A stretch of 64,000 nucleotides of DNA from Microbacterium sp. AK009 (GTDB lineage Bacteria; Actinomycetota; Actinomycetes; Actinomycetales; Microbacteriaceae): assembly GCF_013410955.1 (NCBI RefSeq), contig NZ_JACCCG010000001.1, positions 665,605 to 729,604 of the forward strand, in the 5' to 3' direction. Below the pieces are notes generated by a model. That model worked only from the letters and a program-made list of their open reading frames with translations, was not told where the DNA came from and made no database searches. Positions 1 to 8,145 of this stretch are shown piece after piece; the first letter of the stretch is position 1, and every line of letters begins with the position of its first letter. Both the position numbers and the translations under genes were made by a program.

Positions 1-456
1 CTCGTCGTCGGTGACGTCGGCGGCGAAGCTCACCGACGCCTCGGCAACGGCGTGCTCTTCGTGTGCGGGCGCACCGGGGGCGAGGCGGAACACGCTGTGT
101 CCCGAGTGCAGCACGCCGGTGCGCCCGCGCATCTCGCGCCACCGCGCGACCGCCACCGCGGGCTCGTAGGGCTTGCCGAGGATCTCGCCGTCGAGCTCGA
201 ACATGGAGTCTCCGCCGATCACCAACCCCGTGAACGAGGGATCGTCCGCGACCACGCGCGCCGCGACATCCGCCGCCTTCCGTCGCGCGAGCAGCAGGAC
301 GTGCTCCTGCGGGGTGAGCGTGCGGCCCTCTCCGGCCTCGACCGCGGCGATGACCGCTTCCTCGTCGACGTCGGGAGCGAGGGTCTCGGGTTCGATGCCG
401 GCGCTGCGCAGCAGCATGAGACGGGCCGGTGACGTCGAGGCGAGGAGCACGCGCAT
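1..456 (-). CDS. maf: Maf-like nucleoside triphosphate pyrophosphatase, C-terminus cut by the window
   Basis: The visible 152 codons begin MRVLLASTSPARLMLLRSAG, the Maf N-terminal signature (LASxSPxR). They continue through an ARRKAADV stretch and a GGDSMFELDGEILGKP stretch matching the conserved (A/G)DT-like and KP motifs of the family. Maf proteins hydrolyse modified or canonical nucleoside triphosphates to monophosphates and are linked to septum formation and housecleaning. The reading frame stays open to base 1, so the C-terminal quarter lies outside. In actinobacteria maf often neighbours acyl-CoA carboxylase genes, which also occur here at 5.0-6.9 kb. The ATG is supported by a TAGCGT hexamer six bases upstream. 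Family assignment is secure; the exact substrate is unknown. Confidence 0.88.
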   Translation of the reverse strand, partial: MRVLLASTSPARLMLLRSAGIEPETLAPDVDEEAVIAAVEAGEGRTLTPQEHVLLLARRKAADVAARVVADDPSFTGLVIGGDSMFELDGEILGKPYEPAVAVARWREMRGRTGVLHSGHSVFRLAPGAPAHEEHAVAEASVSFAADVTDDE

Positions 457-468
457 GACACCACGCTA
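457..468 (-). promoter_or_regulatory. Leaderless -10 element of maf
   Basis: TAGCGT (minus strand, 463-468) ends six bases before the maf ATG. This spacing places the transcription start at or next to the A of the start codon. No clear -35 is visible. Confidence 0.5.
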
Positions 469-494
469 GCGAGGGCACGTGGCCCGGTCGGTCA

Positions 495-506
495 TAGGCT
501 TGAGGG
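495..506 (+). promoter_or_regulatory. Leaderless -10 element of the RNA methyltransferase gene
   Basis: TAGGCT at 495-500 ends six bases before the ATG at 507. It lies only 27 bp from the divergent maf hexamer, so two opposed leaderless promoters share a tiny intergenic region. Confidence 0.5.
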
Positions 507-1814
507 ATGGATGTCGGTGACGAGCTCGATCTCCGCATCGACGACGTCGCCCACGGAGGCGTTTTCGTCGCCCGCCACGGCGCGGGAGAGGGGGAGCGGG
601 GCCGGGTCGTGTTCGTTCCCGACACGCTTCCCGGCGAGGAGGTCCGTGTGCGGCTCGTCGACACATCGAAGAAGGCGTTCTGGCGCGCCGAGGTCGTCGA
701 GGTCGCCCGTGCCTCATCCGATCGACGACCCCACGTCTGGGCCCAGGCCGATCTCGCGACGCCCCCGGCGAACCGCCCCGGCGGCGCCGACTTCGGTCAC
801 ATCGCACTCGAGACGCAGCGGGCGCTGAAGAAGCGCGTCGTCGAGGACGCTCTTCGCCGCGTCGGGGGCGCCGAGCGCGAGGTCACGATGGCGCCGGCAG
901 GCACCTCGACCCGAGGAGCGGAAACCCCGGATGCCACACGCTGGCGCACGCGCGTGAGCCTTCATGTCGACGCCCGCGGCGCCGTGGGGCCGTACGCCGT
1001 GCGCAGTCACCGGGTGGTGCAGGTGACCGAGCTGCCGCTCGCGACGGCCGAGATCGAGGAGGCGCTGGGATCGCTCGGACGCCCCGCACCGGGGAGGGTC
1101 GACCTCGTCCAGCCCTCCGACGGGCGGGTGCGCGTCATCCCCCGTCCGGAGCGCACCCGCCGCGGCCCGGCGATCGCGGCCGACCCTTCCGCCCACGAGG
1201 TGATCATCGAGCACGTGGGCGAGCGCGCGTTCCGCGTCGATGCGGGCGGCTTCTGGCAGGTTCATCGCCTGGCCGCCGAGACCCTCACCGATGTCGTCAC
1301 GACGGCACTGAGCCGGTCGGGCGCATTCGACCCCGGCGCCCTGCACCTCGACCTCTACGGCGGTGTCGGGCTCTTCGCGGCGGCTCTCGGTGACCTCGGA
1401 GGTCCGCGCACCCGGACGATCAGCGTCGAGTCCGACCGCCGTGCCACCGATCATGCCGTGCGGAACCTCACCGCATGGCCGGCCATGCGCGCCGAGACCG
1501 GCCGCGTCGACCGCTGGCTCCCGCGCTTGGCGCAGGGGCTCGGACGCGCCGACGCTGAGGCCCTCGCGCGCGGCACGATCCTCCTCGACCCGCCGCGGGC
1601 CGGCGCCGGGCGCGACGTCGTCGACGCCGTCGCGGCGCTCACCCCCGCCGCCGTGGTCTACGTCGCGTGCGACCCCGTCGCGCTCGCGCGGGACCTCCGC
1701 ACCTTCCGCGACCACGGCTACGACACCGCCGTCGTCGAGGCGATCGACCTCTTCCCCCACTCCCACCACGTCGAAGCGGTGGCGGTGCTCACCGGCGAGG
1801 GGCGGCGTGGATAG
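507..1814 (+). CDS. TRAM-domain class I SAM-dependent RNA m5U methyltransferase
   Basis: A 435-aa protein of the TrmA/RlmC/RlmD family (COG2265), which methylates uridine C5 in tRNA or 23S rRNA. An N-terminal TRAM-like RNA-binding beta-barrel (residues about 5-60) precedes the catalytic domain. SAM motif I is DLYGGVG at 282-288. The DPPR motif is at 361-364. The YVACDP segment carries the expected catalytic cysteine, Cys388. It diverges from maf with about 50 bp between starts. The ATG is chosen because TAGGCT sits six bases upstream. Which uridine it modifies cannot be read from sequence. No Fe-S cysteine cluster typical of RlmD is evident near the N-terminus. Confidence 0.88.
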   Translation: MDVGDELDLRIDDVAHGGVFVARHGAGEGERGRVVFVPDTLPGEEVRVRLVDTSKKAFWRAEVVEVARASSDRRPHVWAQADLATPPANRPGGADFGHIALETQRALKKRVVEDALRRVGGAEREVTMAPAGTSTRGAETPDATRWRTRVSLHVDARGAVGPYAVRSHRVVQVTELPLATAEIEEALGSLGRPAPGRVDLVQPSDGRVRVIPRPERTRRGPAIAADPSAHEVIIEHVGERAFRVDAGGFWQVHRLAAETLTDVVTTALSRSGAFDPGALHLDLYGGVGLFAAALGDLGGPRTRTISVESDRRATDHAVRNLTAWPAMRAETGRVDRWLPRLAQGLGRADAEALARGTILLDPPRAGAGRDVVDAVAALTPAAVVYVACDPVALARDLRTFRDHGYDTAVVEAIDLFPHSHHVEAVAVLTGEGRRG

Positions 1815-1823
1815 AGTGCTGAC
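1812..1823 (+). promoter_or_regulatory. Leaderless -10 element of the response regulator operon
   Basis: TAGAGT at 1812-1817 ends six bases before the ATG at 1824. It overlaps the stop codon region of the preceding methyltransferase gene, so the two-component operon can be transcribed separately. Confidence 0.5.
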
Positions 1824-2504
1824 ATGACCCGCGTGGCACTCATCGACGATCACGAGTCGGTGCGCCTCGGGCTCGAGGCCGCCTGCGCCCGCGTCGGCGC
1901 GCAGACCGTGGTGTTCTCGGGCAGTTCGGTGGCCGCGTACCTCGACTGGCGGGCCTTCAGCGCCTCTTCGCCCGCCGACGTCGTCGTGCTCGATCTCACC
2001 CTCGGCGACGGAACGACGGTGTCCGAGAACGTGCGCCGGCTCGTCCGCGACGGCTCGAGCGTCATCATCCACAGCGTCGCCGACCGGCCGGAGGCGGTGC
2101 GCGAGGCGCTGCTGGCGGGAGCCGCGGGAATCGTCAGCAAGTCCTCGCGCATCGACGATGTCACCGCCGCCATCGACACGGTGTCCCGCGGCGAGCCGCT
2201 CAACAACGTCGAGTGGGCGAGCGCCATTGAAGGGGACCGGGCGTTCGCCGACGCCCAGCTGTCGGCGCGCGAGCGCGACGTCCTGCGCCTGTACGCGGCG
2301 GGACTGCCGCTGCGTGCCGTCGCCGAGCGGCTGGGGGTGGCGTACTCCACGGCCAAGGAGAACATCACGCGCGTGCGGGTGAAGTACGTCGAGGTCGGGC
2401 GCCCGGCGCCCACCAAACTCGACCTCATGCGCCGCGCGATCGAGGACGGCATCCTGACCCCGCCGGCGGCGGACGGATCGGTCGGCCATGAGCGTCGGCG
2501 CTGA
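1824..2504 (+). CDS. Two-component response regulator, receiver plus C-terminal helix-turn-helix
   Basis: A 226-aa DNA-binding response regulator. The receiver domain shows the acidic pair Asp8/Asp9, the phosphoacceptor Asp57 in VVVLDLTLGDG, and the conserved Lys106 in IVSKSS. A LuxR/NarL-like helix-turn-helix follows at about 145-205 (LSARERDVLRLYAAGLPLRA). It is the first gene of a tight operon: the kinase starts at 2488, overlapping the regulator by 17 bp. The order regulator-then-kinase is the reverse of the common one. The signal and target genes are unknown. Confidence 0.85.
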   Translation: MTRVALIDDHESVRLGLEAACARVGAQTVVFSGSSVAAYLDWRAFSASSPADVVVLDLTLGDGTTVSENVRRLVRDGSSVIIHSVADRPEAVREALLAGAAGIVSKSSRIDDVTAAIDTVSRGEPLNNVEWASAIEGDRAFADAQLSARERDVLRLYAAGLPLRAVAERLGVAYSTAKENITRVRVKYVEVGRPAPTKLDLMRRAIEDGILTPPAADGSVGHERRR

Positions 2505-3741
2505 GGCGCAGCGCGCGGCGCCCCCCGAGGCCGTCGGGCGCATTCCGCAGGGACCGGAGGGCGCGGCATCCCTCGGCTCCTTCACCCGGCAACGGGTCGA
2601 ACGCATCCTCACCATCGCGATCGCGCTCGGATGCCTGATCCTCGGCGCCCAGGCCTTCTTCAGCGCACTCAATCCGAGCGACGAGGCCCCCGGGTGGCAT
2701 TTGCCGCTGATGATCCTCACCTTCGGCCCGCTGGCGGCGATGCTCATCGCGTGCGCGCTCGGGCGGGCGGTGCGGACCTTCGCCGCCCTGTTCTGCGTCT
2801 GCTACGTCGTCGCCCTCGCACTCTGGCCCGCAGCCACCGTTGGTCAGCCGTCCGACCCGACCACGCAGCCCTGGATCTGGTACCTCGTGAATGTCGCCAC
2901 GGTCGCCTCGGTCGTCGTCGTGCCCTTCATGTGGCAGGTGGCGTGGACGCTGATGGTGCCGATGTTCTTCGGCTCGGTCCGCATCCTCCAGACCGACGCC
3001 GCGCCCCAGCTGTGGATTCCGCTGGTGCTCGACGTCTCCTTCGCCCTCATCCTCGGGATGATGCTCATCACCCTCGGCCGGGTGTTCCGGCGGATCGCCG
3101 CCGACGTCGACGCAGCCCGCACCACTGCTGTCGCCAGCTACGCCCGCGCCGCGGCCGCCAATGCCGCGGAGGAGGAGCGGATCGCCGTGGCCGCTCTCAT
3201 GCACGACAGCGTGCTGGCCGCCCTCATCGCCAGCGAACGCGCCGACACCGAACGCGAGCGCACCCTTGCTGTGGCGATGGCTCGTGAGGCGCTGACCCGC
3301 TTCGCCAACACCGAGCAGGGGGTGGAGGAGGGAAGCGACGAGCCCACCGACGCCGCCGCACTCGCCGACGCCGTCGAACGCGCCGCCGAGAACCTCGGCG
3401 CGACTCCCGAGCGCCGTCGTGACATCGACCCGGCCACCCCGCCGTTACCCGGACGTGTCGCCCGCGCCCTCACCCTCGCCGCGACCCAGGCCGTCGCCAA
3501 CGCCGTGGAGCACGCGCGCGGCGCGGGTCTCGGTATTCGCGTGTCGGGGCGGGCCGACCGGATCGCTGTCACCGTCTCCGACGCCGGGGAGGGGTTCGAC
3601 CTGCACGCGATCCCCGACGACCGGCTGGGGATCCGAGCGTCGATCGTCGCCCGCGTCGCCGCCGTCGGCGGGATCGCCACCGTCGAACCGACCCCGCAGG
3701 GGACCACGGTCACGCTGGAATGGCGGCCGGTGTCGTCATGA
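2488..3741 (+). CDS. Membrane sensor histidine kinase, partner of the preceding regulator
   Basis: A 417-aa sensor kinase. Five or six hydrophobic segments lie between residues 38 and 200, followed by a short helical linker and the H-box ALMHDSVLAAL with His239 as the likely phosphoacceptor. The ATP-binding domain has an N-box-like AVANAVEHA (Asn338) and a G1 box SDAGEGFD (Asp365), then IRASI and GTTVTLEW near the C-terminus. The layout resembles DesK/NarX-type kinases. No large extracellular sensor domain is visible, so it may sense a membrane or intramembrane signal. It is translationally coupled to the regulator (17-bp overlap) and to the next gene (ATGA overlap). Confidence 0.83.
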   Translation: MSVGAEAQRAAPPEAVGRIPQGPEGAASLGSFTRQRVERILTIAIALGCLILGAQAFFSALNPSDEAPGWHLPLMILTFGPLAAMLIACALGRAVRTFAALFCVCYVVALALWPAATVGQPSDPTTQPWIWYLVNVATVASVVVVPFMWQVAWTLMVPMFFGSVRILQTDAAPQLWIPLVLDVSFALILGMMLITLGRVFRRIAADVDAARTTAVASYARAAAANAAEEERIAVAALMHDSVLAALIASERADTERERTLAVAMAREALTRFANTEQGVEEGSDEPTDAAALADAVERAAENLGATPERRRDIDPATPPLPGRVARALTLAATQAVANAVEHARGAGLGIRVSGRADRIAVTVSDAGEGFDLHAIPDDRLGIRASIVARVAAVGGIATVEPTPQGTTVTLEWRPVSS

Positions 3742-4790
3742 TCAGCGTCCGCGGCATCCTGCTCGGCCTTGCCTTCGCCTTCACCGCCTACCTCGCAGGG
3801 CGAGGGCTCTGGTGGACCGAGGACGTTCAGAACCCGTCGCTCGTGATCGCGGCGCTGCTGCTGTATCTCCCGACGACCTGGCTCTGCATCTTCTGGGAGC
3901 CCCGGCTCACCGCCGACGACCCCGTCGACGCCTCGGTGACCGCGGGCGTGCGCGGACCCACGCGCCTGCCGGTGTGGATCGCCCTCCTCGCGATCGCGAA
4001 CGCGGTCATCGTGCCCGCCGCCATCTCGATGGGGGTCGCCGCCGACATCCGCACCGAACCTTTCGCCACCTGGTATCTCGGCGGCATCGGGGCACTGATG
4101 ACGATCGTGATGGCCCGTCGCCGCGCGATCTACGCCTGGGTCGGCACCGGAATCCTCGCGCTCCTGTCCTCGCTGTGGATGGGACCGATCGCCGCTCTCC
4201 AGCTGGGCCTGGTCGGATCGGTGGTGTGGGTGGTCGTCGCTCAGCTGCTCATCCGCGGGCTCGACCGAGCGGCGCGTGACACCGCGCAGCTCGCCGAGCT
4301 GCAGCGGGTGTCGTCGGCCTGGCAGGCCTCGCAGCTCACCCGCCAGCGGGAGCGGCGCATCCAGGTCCAGCGCGCCCTCGCGATCGCCGGACCCCTCCTG
4401 ACCCGCACCGTGTCCACGGGCGGCCGGCTGACACCCGAGGAGCGGCTGCAGGCACGCCTTGCCGAGGGGCGGCTCCGCGACGACATGCGAGGGCCGCGCC
4501 TGCTGGATGACGACGTGCGCACCGAGGTCGAGCGCCTGCGGCGCCGGGGGGCGTCGGTGACGATGCTCGACGAGGGCGGCCTCGACGGCATCGACGAACG
4601 CTCGCTCGCGGTGATCCGCGCGGAGCTCGCCGAGACGCTCCGTGCGGCCACCTCGGACCGGCTGTACATCCGCACCTCGCCGCACACGCGCGTGGCGGTC
4701 ACCGTCGTGGGGCGCTCGGGCACCGACAACGGACTGTCCGACGAGGATGCCGTCGACCTGTGGCGGGAGATCGACCACCCCGGTCGGTGA
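3738..4790 (+). CDS. Membrane protein with degenerate kinase-like C-terminus, third gene of the two-component operon
   Basis: A 350-aa protein beginning MISVRGILLGLAFAFTAYLA at the ATG that overlaps the kinase stop codon (ATGA). An in-frame ATG at 3720 is less likely. About six hydrophobic helices occupy residues 5-175, then a charged helical stretch. The end (LAVIRAELAETLRAA, then LYIRTSPHTRVAVTVVGRSG) resembles the N-box to G1-box part of a histidine kinase ATPase domain, but lacks the catalytic asparagine and the glycine motifs. I infer an inactive accessory or modulator related to the kinase; no named family is recognised. Membrane location is well supported; function is not. Confidence 0.6.
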   Translation: MISVRGILLGLAFAFTAYLAGRGLWWTEDVQNPSLVIAALLLYLPTTWLCIFWEPRLTADDPVDASVTAGVRGPTRLPVWIALLAIANAVIVPAAISMGVAADIRTEPFATWYLGGIGALMTIVMARRRAIYAWVGTGILALLSSLWMGPIAALQLGLVGSVVWVVVAQLLIRGLDRAARDTAQLAELQRVSSAWQASQLTRQRERRIQVQRALAIAGPLLTRTVSTGGRLTPEERLQARLAEGRLRDDMRGPRLLDDDVRTEVERLRRRGASVTMLDEGGLDGIDERSLAVIRAELAETLRAATSDRLYIRTSPHTRVAVTVVGRSGTDNGLSDEDAVDLWREIDHPGR

Positions 4791-4837
4791 CCTCGCCGCA
4801 CCGGCTTTCTCCGGGCCTCATCTCCGGGAGGGAGAGG

Positions 4838-4872
4838 AGGCGAGGGGCGGCGAAGCCGCCCGCCCCTCGCCT
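4838..4872. terminator. GC-rich hairpin between convergent operons
   Basis: AGGCGAGGGGCGG at 4838-4850 pairs perfectly with CCGCCCCTCGCCT at 4860-4872 around a 9-nt loop. There is no T-run, which is common for actinobacterial terminators. It follows the two-component operon and faces the end of the carboxylase operon. Confidence 0.65.
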
Positions 4873-4874
4873 GA

Positions 4875-4901
4875 GCGAACGGTTACCCGAAAACCGTTCG
4901 C
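4875..4901. terminator. Second hairpin in tandem with the first
   Basis: GCGAACGGTT at 4875-4884 pairs perfectly with AACCGTTCGC at 4892-4901 around a 7-nt loop, two bases after the preceding hairpin. The pair could form a bidirectional terminator between the operons converging here. Confidence 0.5.
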
Positions 4902-5043
4902 ACAGCCAAACCGCTTGGACCGTCGAAGAGACGACGGGCGGTCGGGCCGAACGCAGAGCGTTCCAGCTCCTCCAGTATGCAAGGTCGGAAACGGTCTGTC
5001 TGTAGGTAGTTTGGGGGACAAATCCACTGATCTCGAGCAGGCC

Positions 5044-5316
5044 TCAGCCCGCGTACCGACCCCACCCGACGTCGCGACGAAGCGGCTGGCGCAGCCCGCG
5101 TTGCGAGATCGACCAGGCGCTCCGGCAGACGCGGTCATCGGCGACGGCGCCCGCCGATTCGGCCGCGTACTCCTCGCTGACCACGGCGATGAGCGCGGCG
5201 AGCTCCTCCTCGGTGGGTGCCCCGCGGCGCACGTCGATCGCGACGGGGGGCAGGGTCTCGCCGGAGGCGTCACCGGGCCCGCCCGGGGCGCCGTGCGGGT
5301 CGCTCGTCGCGTTCAC
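5044..5316 (-). CDS. Acyl-CoA carboxylase epsilon subunit
   Basis: A 90-aa protein with the two hallmarks of actinobacterial AccE. A central helix [18 protein letters not shown] lies at about 29-46. The basic C-terminal tail has a conserved Trp (SAWSI), RQPL and a WGR end. In this family the epsilon subunit bridges and stimulates the biotin-carrying alpha and carboxyltransferase beta subunits of acyl- or propionyl-CoA carboxylase. Its ATG overlaps the stop codon of the upstream beta-subunit gene (ATGA), which fits stoichiometric co-expression. The alpha subunit is not in this window. Confidence 0.85.
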   Translation of the reverse strand: MNATSDPHGAPGGPGDASGETLPPVAIDVRRGAPTEEELAALIAVVSEEYAAESAGAVADDRVCRSAWSISQRGLRQPLRRDVGWGRYAG

Positions 5317-6902
5317 AGCGGGATGTTCCCGTGCTTCTTCGGAGGAAGGCTCGCCCGCTTGCCGCGGAGCGAGCGTAGTGCCTTGGCCACGGCGACGCGC
5401 GTCTGCGCGGGCTCGATGATCCCGTCGAGTTCACCGCGCTCCGCGGCGAGGAAGGGCGACGCGACGTTGTAGGTGTATTCGTTGGCGAGGCGAGTGCGCA
5501 CCGCCGCGACATCCTCGCCTGCGTCCTCGGCGCGCTTGATCTCGCCGCGGTAGAGGATGTTCACCGCGCCCTGACCGCCCATGACCGCGATCTCGGCGGT
5601 CGGCCAGGCGAGGTTGACGTCGGCGCCGAGCTGCTTGGAACCCATCACGATGTAGGCGCCGCCGTAGGCCTTGCGCAGGATGACGGTGACGAGCGGCACC
5701 GTGGCCTCGGCGTAGGCGTACAGCAGCTTCGCACCGCGACGGATGACGCCCGTCCACTCCTGGTCGGTGCCGGGGAGGTAGCCGGGCACGTCCACAAGGG
5801 TGAGGATCGGCACCGAGAAGGCGTCGCAGAAGCGCACGAACCGGCTCGCCTTCTCACCGGCGTCGATGTTCAGGGTCCCCGCCATCTGCGAGGGCTGGTT
5901 CGCGATCACCCCGACCGTACGCCCCTCGACCCGGCCGAAGCCGATGACGATGTTGGGGGCGAAGAGGGGCTGCACCTCCAGGAAATCACCGTCGTCGACG
6001 AGGTGCGCGATGACCCCGTGGATGTCGTACGGCTGGTTGGCCGAGTCGGGGATGACGGTGTTGAGGCTCCGGTCGGCGTCGGTCGTCTCGAATTCGAACG
6101 CCGTCTCGTAGACCGGCAGCTCCGACATGTTGTTGTCGGGGAGGAACCCCAGGAGCGTACGGGCGTAGTCGATCGCATCGTCCTCGTCCTCGGCGAGGTA
6201 GTGCGCCACGCCCGATCGGGTGTTGTGCGTGTGCGCGCCGCCGAGTTCTTCCATCCCGACGTCTTCGCCGGTGACAGTCTTGATGACGTCAGGACCGGTG
6301 ACGAACATCTGGCTGGTCTTGTCGACCATGATGACGAAGTCGGTGAGGGCGGGGGAGTACACCGCGCCACCGGCGGCGGGCCCCATGATGATCGAGATCT
6401 GGGGGATCACGCCCGACGCGGCGGTGTTCAGGCGGAAGATCTCGCCGTACTTCCCCAGCGCGACCACGCCCTCCTGGATGCGAGCACCCCCGGAGTCGAG
6501 GATCCCGATGATCGGGATGCCGCCGCGAAGGGCGAACTCCATGATCTTGATGATCTTGTCGCCGGCGACCTCGCCGAGCGAACCGCCGAAGGTGGAGAAG
6601 TCCTGCGCGTAGACCGCGACCGTCCGGCCGTGGATCGTGCCGGTGCCCGTGACGACGGAGTCGCCGTAGGGGCGGGACTTGTCCATGCCGAAGGCCGTGG
6701 TGCGGTGGCGGACGTACTCGTCGAACTCGACGAACGAGCCGGTGTCGACCAGCAGCTCGATGCGTTCGCGGGCGGTGAGCTTGTGCTTGGCGTGCTGCTT
6801 CTGCTGCGCCGTCGCCTCGGCGTCGAGAACGGCCTCCTGATAGCGGGCCCGAAGGTCTGCGATCTTGCCGGCGGTCGTGTAGAGGTCGGGCTGATCGGTC
6901 AC
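5313..6902 (-). CDS. Acyl-CoA/propionyl-CoA carboxylase beta (carboxyltransferase) subunit
   Basis: A 529-aa carboxyltransferase that moves CO2 from carboxybiotin to acetyl-, propionyl- or longer acyl-CoA for fatty acid synthesis. Typical segments are [10 protein letters not shown], the [12 protein letters not shown] and [13 protein letters not shown] regions, [13 protein letters not shown] forming the first oxyanion hole, and [18 protein letters not shown] near the end. The length is usual for AccD/PccB. The frame stays open to 7103, but GTG at 6902 is preferred: TAGGGT ends seven bases upstream and the protein then begins [14 protein letters not shown], as in relatives. It is followed by the epsilon subunit and faces divergent birA, whose product biotinylates the partner alpha subunit. 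Confidence 0.9.
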   Translation of the reverse strand: MTDQPDLYTTAGKIADLRARYQEAVLDAEATAQQKQHAKHKLTARERIELLVDTGSFVEFDEYVRHRTTAFGMDKSRPYGDSVVTGTGTIHGRTVAVYAQDFSTFGGSLGEVAGDKIIKIMEFALRGGIPIIGILDSGGARIQEGVVALGKYGEIFRLNTAASGVIPQISIIMGPAAGGAVYSPALTDFVIMVDKTSQMFVTGPDVIKTVTGEDVGMEELGGAHTHNTRSGVAHYLAEDEDDAIDYARTLLGFLPDNNMSELPVYETAFEFETTDADRSLNTVIPDSANQPYDIHGVIAHLVDDGDFLEVQPLFAPNIVIGFGRVEGRTVGVIANQPSQMAGTLNIDAGEKASRFVRFCDAFSVPILTLVDVPGYLPGTDQEWTGVIRRGAKLLYAYAEATVPLVTVILRKAYGGAYIVMGSKQLGADVNLAWPTAEIAVMGGQGAVNILYRGEIKRAEDAGEDVAAVRTRLANEYTYNVASPFLAAERGELDGIIEPAQTRVAVAKALRSLRGKRASLPPKKHGNIPL

Positions 6903-6915
6903 GGGTTCCACCCTA
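6903..6915 (-). promoter_or_regulatory. Leaderless -10 element that sets the carboxylase beta start
   Basis: TAGGGT on the minus strand (6910-6915) ends seven bases before the GTG at 6902. This argues against an upstream start in the long open frame. Confidence 0.5.
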
Positions 6916-7037
6916 TCGGCGGGGGCTGATGAGCCCTTGGAGGGTTCGCACAAGCGGTCGGCGGTTCCGCTGTGTGGCGCGCGACACGCGCTCGCTGCCC
7001 CGGGTGCCCGGCTCCGTCCCTCGGTGGTGCCCTTGGC

Positions 7038-7088
7038 GGGTGTCTCCGCCGCCGTGCTGGGTGTCGTCGCCGCCTTGCTTGGTGTCGC
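7038..7088. repeat. 21-bp tandem repeat, 2.4 copies
   Basis: Copy one at 7038-7058 and copy two at 7059-7079 differ at three of 21 positions (core GGGTGTC, then CGCCGCC, then TGCT). A partial third copy follows (TGGTGTCGC). Because 21 is a multiple of three, the unit encodes heptads in every frame; its function is unknown. Confidence 0.7.
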
Positions 7089-7260
7089 ACACGGTGCGGC
7101 CACAGCGGCGCCAGGTCGCAGTTTTTAGGACACCGTCTGGGCGACGTCCGAGAAGGTGTCGCCTGCCGCGGTGTTCCACGCAGCTTCTGGGACACGCAGC
7201 GGACACGCAGCGCCGGCCGCCCCGCCGCGCAAGCCCCCCGCGCACCCGACCGCCCGCCCA

Positions 7261-7272
7261 TAGGGTGAAGGC
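7261..7272 (+). promoter_or_regulatory. Leaderless -10 element of birA
   Basis: TAGGGT at 7261-7266 ends six bases before the birA ATG at 7273. Confidence 0.5.
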
Positions 7273-8070
7273 ATGCCGATCCCCACCGACGGGTATCCCC
7301 GCGCCGCCGCCGTCAGCCCTCGCGTCCAGATCACCGAGTCCACCGACTCCACCAACGCCGACGTTCTCGCGGCCGCCGGCGCCGACCCCGCCGGCTGGCC
7401 GCACCTGTCGGTCCTCCTCACGACAGACCAGCGCGCGGGGCGCGGCCGCCTCGACCGCAGCTGGACCACCCCGCCCGGCACCGCCCTGGCGATGTCGGTC
7501 GTGGTCCGCGTCCCCGAACTCCCGGTCGCCGCGCGCGGATGGATCCCGCTCGTCGCCGGCGCCGCGATGGCACGCGCGGTCGGCGCACAGCTGCGCGGCA
7601 CGCCCCACTCGGCGACGCTGAAGTGGCCGAACGACGTCCTCATCGACGGCCGCAAAGTCTGCGGCATCCTCGCCGAAGTCGTCCCGGGCGATCCCGACAC
7701 CGTCGTCGTCGGTGCCGGCGTGAACACGCGGATGACGCGGGCCGACCTCCCCGTCGACACCGCCATCTCCTTCGCCGCCCTCGGTCTCACCTGCGACGAC
7801 GACCACCTCCTCGCCGATTTCCTCTCCGCTCTCGACGAGCAGCTCACCGCCTTGGTCGTCGGGCGCGGGGATGCCGCGGCATCCGGTGTTTTCGGAGAGG
7901 TCAGCGCCCTCTGCTCCACCCTCGGCGCCGAGGTCGCCGTGCAGCTGCCCGACGGCACCCGCCTCACCGGCCGAGCCGCCCGGCTCGACGCCGACGGGCG
8001 GCTCGTGGTGGAAGACGCCACCGGCCTCGAGACCGCCGTCTCGGCCGGGGACGTCGTGCACGTGCGCTGA
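7273..8070 (+). CDS. birA: Biotin-[acetyl-CoA-carboxylase] ligase
   Basis: A 265-aa biotin protein ligase that activates biotin as biotinyl-AMP and attaches it to the biotin carrier domain of acyl-CoA carboxylases. The adenylate-binding loop is RAGRGRLDRSW at 54-64, and the catalytic KWPNDV motif is at 117-122, followed by GRKVCGIL. A small beta-barrel C-terminal domain ends DVVHVR. There is no N-terminal helix-turn-helix, so unlike the E. coli protein it should be a pure enzyme and not a repressor. Placement beside two carboxylase subunit genes fits its role. Confidence 0.9.
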   Translation: MPIPTDGYPRAAAVSPRVQITESTDSTNADVLAAAGADPAGWPHLSVLLTTDQRAGRGRLDRSWTTPPGTALAMSVVVRVPELPVAARGWIPLVAGAAMARAVGAQLRGTPHSATLKWPNDVLIDGRKVCGILAEVVPGDPDTVVVGAGVNTRMTRADLPVDTAISFAALGLTCDDDHLLADFLSALDEQLTALVVGRGDAAASGVFGEVSALCSTLGAEVAVQLPDGTRLTGRAARLDADGRLVVEDATGLETAVSAGDVVHVR

Positions 8071-8133
8071 CCCGATTCCGAGTGGGAGCGGCGCTCACCG
8101 GGTGTGGTGCGCCGGAATGTCGCACCCTGCCCC

Positions 8134-8145
8134 GACAATGGGTGC
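8134..8145 (+). promoter_or_regulatory. Probable leaderless -10 element of the PH-domain gene
   Basis: GACAAT at 8134-8139 ends six bases before the ATG at 8146. It is a weaker match (GACAAT rather than TANNNT), but the spacing is that of the other leaderless genes here. Confidence 0.4.

Larger units (their letters stand above)
6903..7272. other. 370-bp intergenic region between carboxylase beta and birA, with short repeats
   Basis: I see no convincing gene here. It holds the two opposed leaderless promoters at its ends, a 21-bp tandem repeat at 7038-7088, and a doubled GGACACGCAGC at about 7190-7212. A plus-strand TTG-initiated frame (6937-7128, 63 codons) encodes a hydrophobic helix built from the repeat; it has no ribosome site or relatives I recognise, so it is not called as a gene. 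Confidence 0.6.

Noticed and set aside
714-2747. 677-codon open frame on the minus strand
   Set aside because: It is antisense to the methyltransferase, response regulator and kinase starts, which have clear motifs. Its translation is Arg/Gly/Asp/His-rich without a fold, typical of shadow frames in GC-rich DNA.
4883-5065. 60-codon minus-strand frame after the epsilon subunit gene
   Set aside because: It overlaps the end of the epsilon gene and a hairpin, has no ribosome site, and matches no family I know.
6937-7128. 63-codon plus-strand frame with a hydrophobic helix
   Set aside because: The start is TTG with no ribosome site or promoter spacing, and the hydrophobic part is a product of the 21-bp repeat. 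Kept as an observation only.
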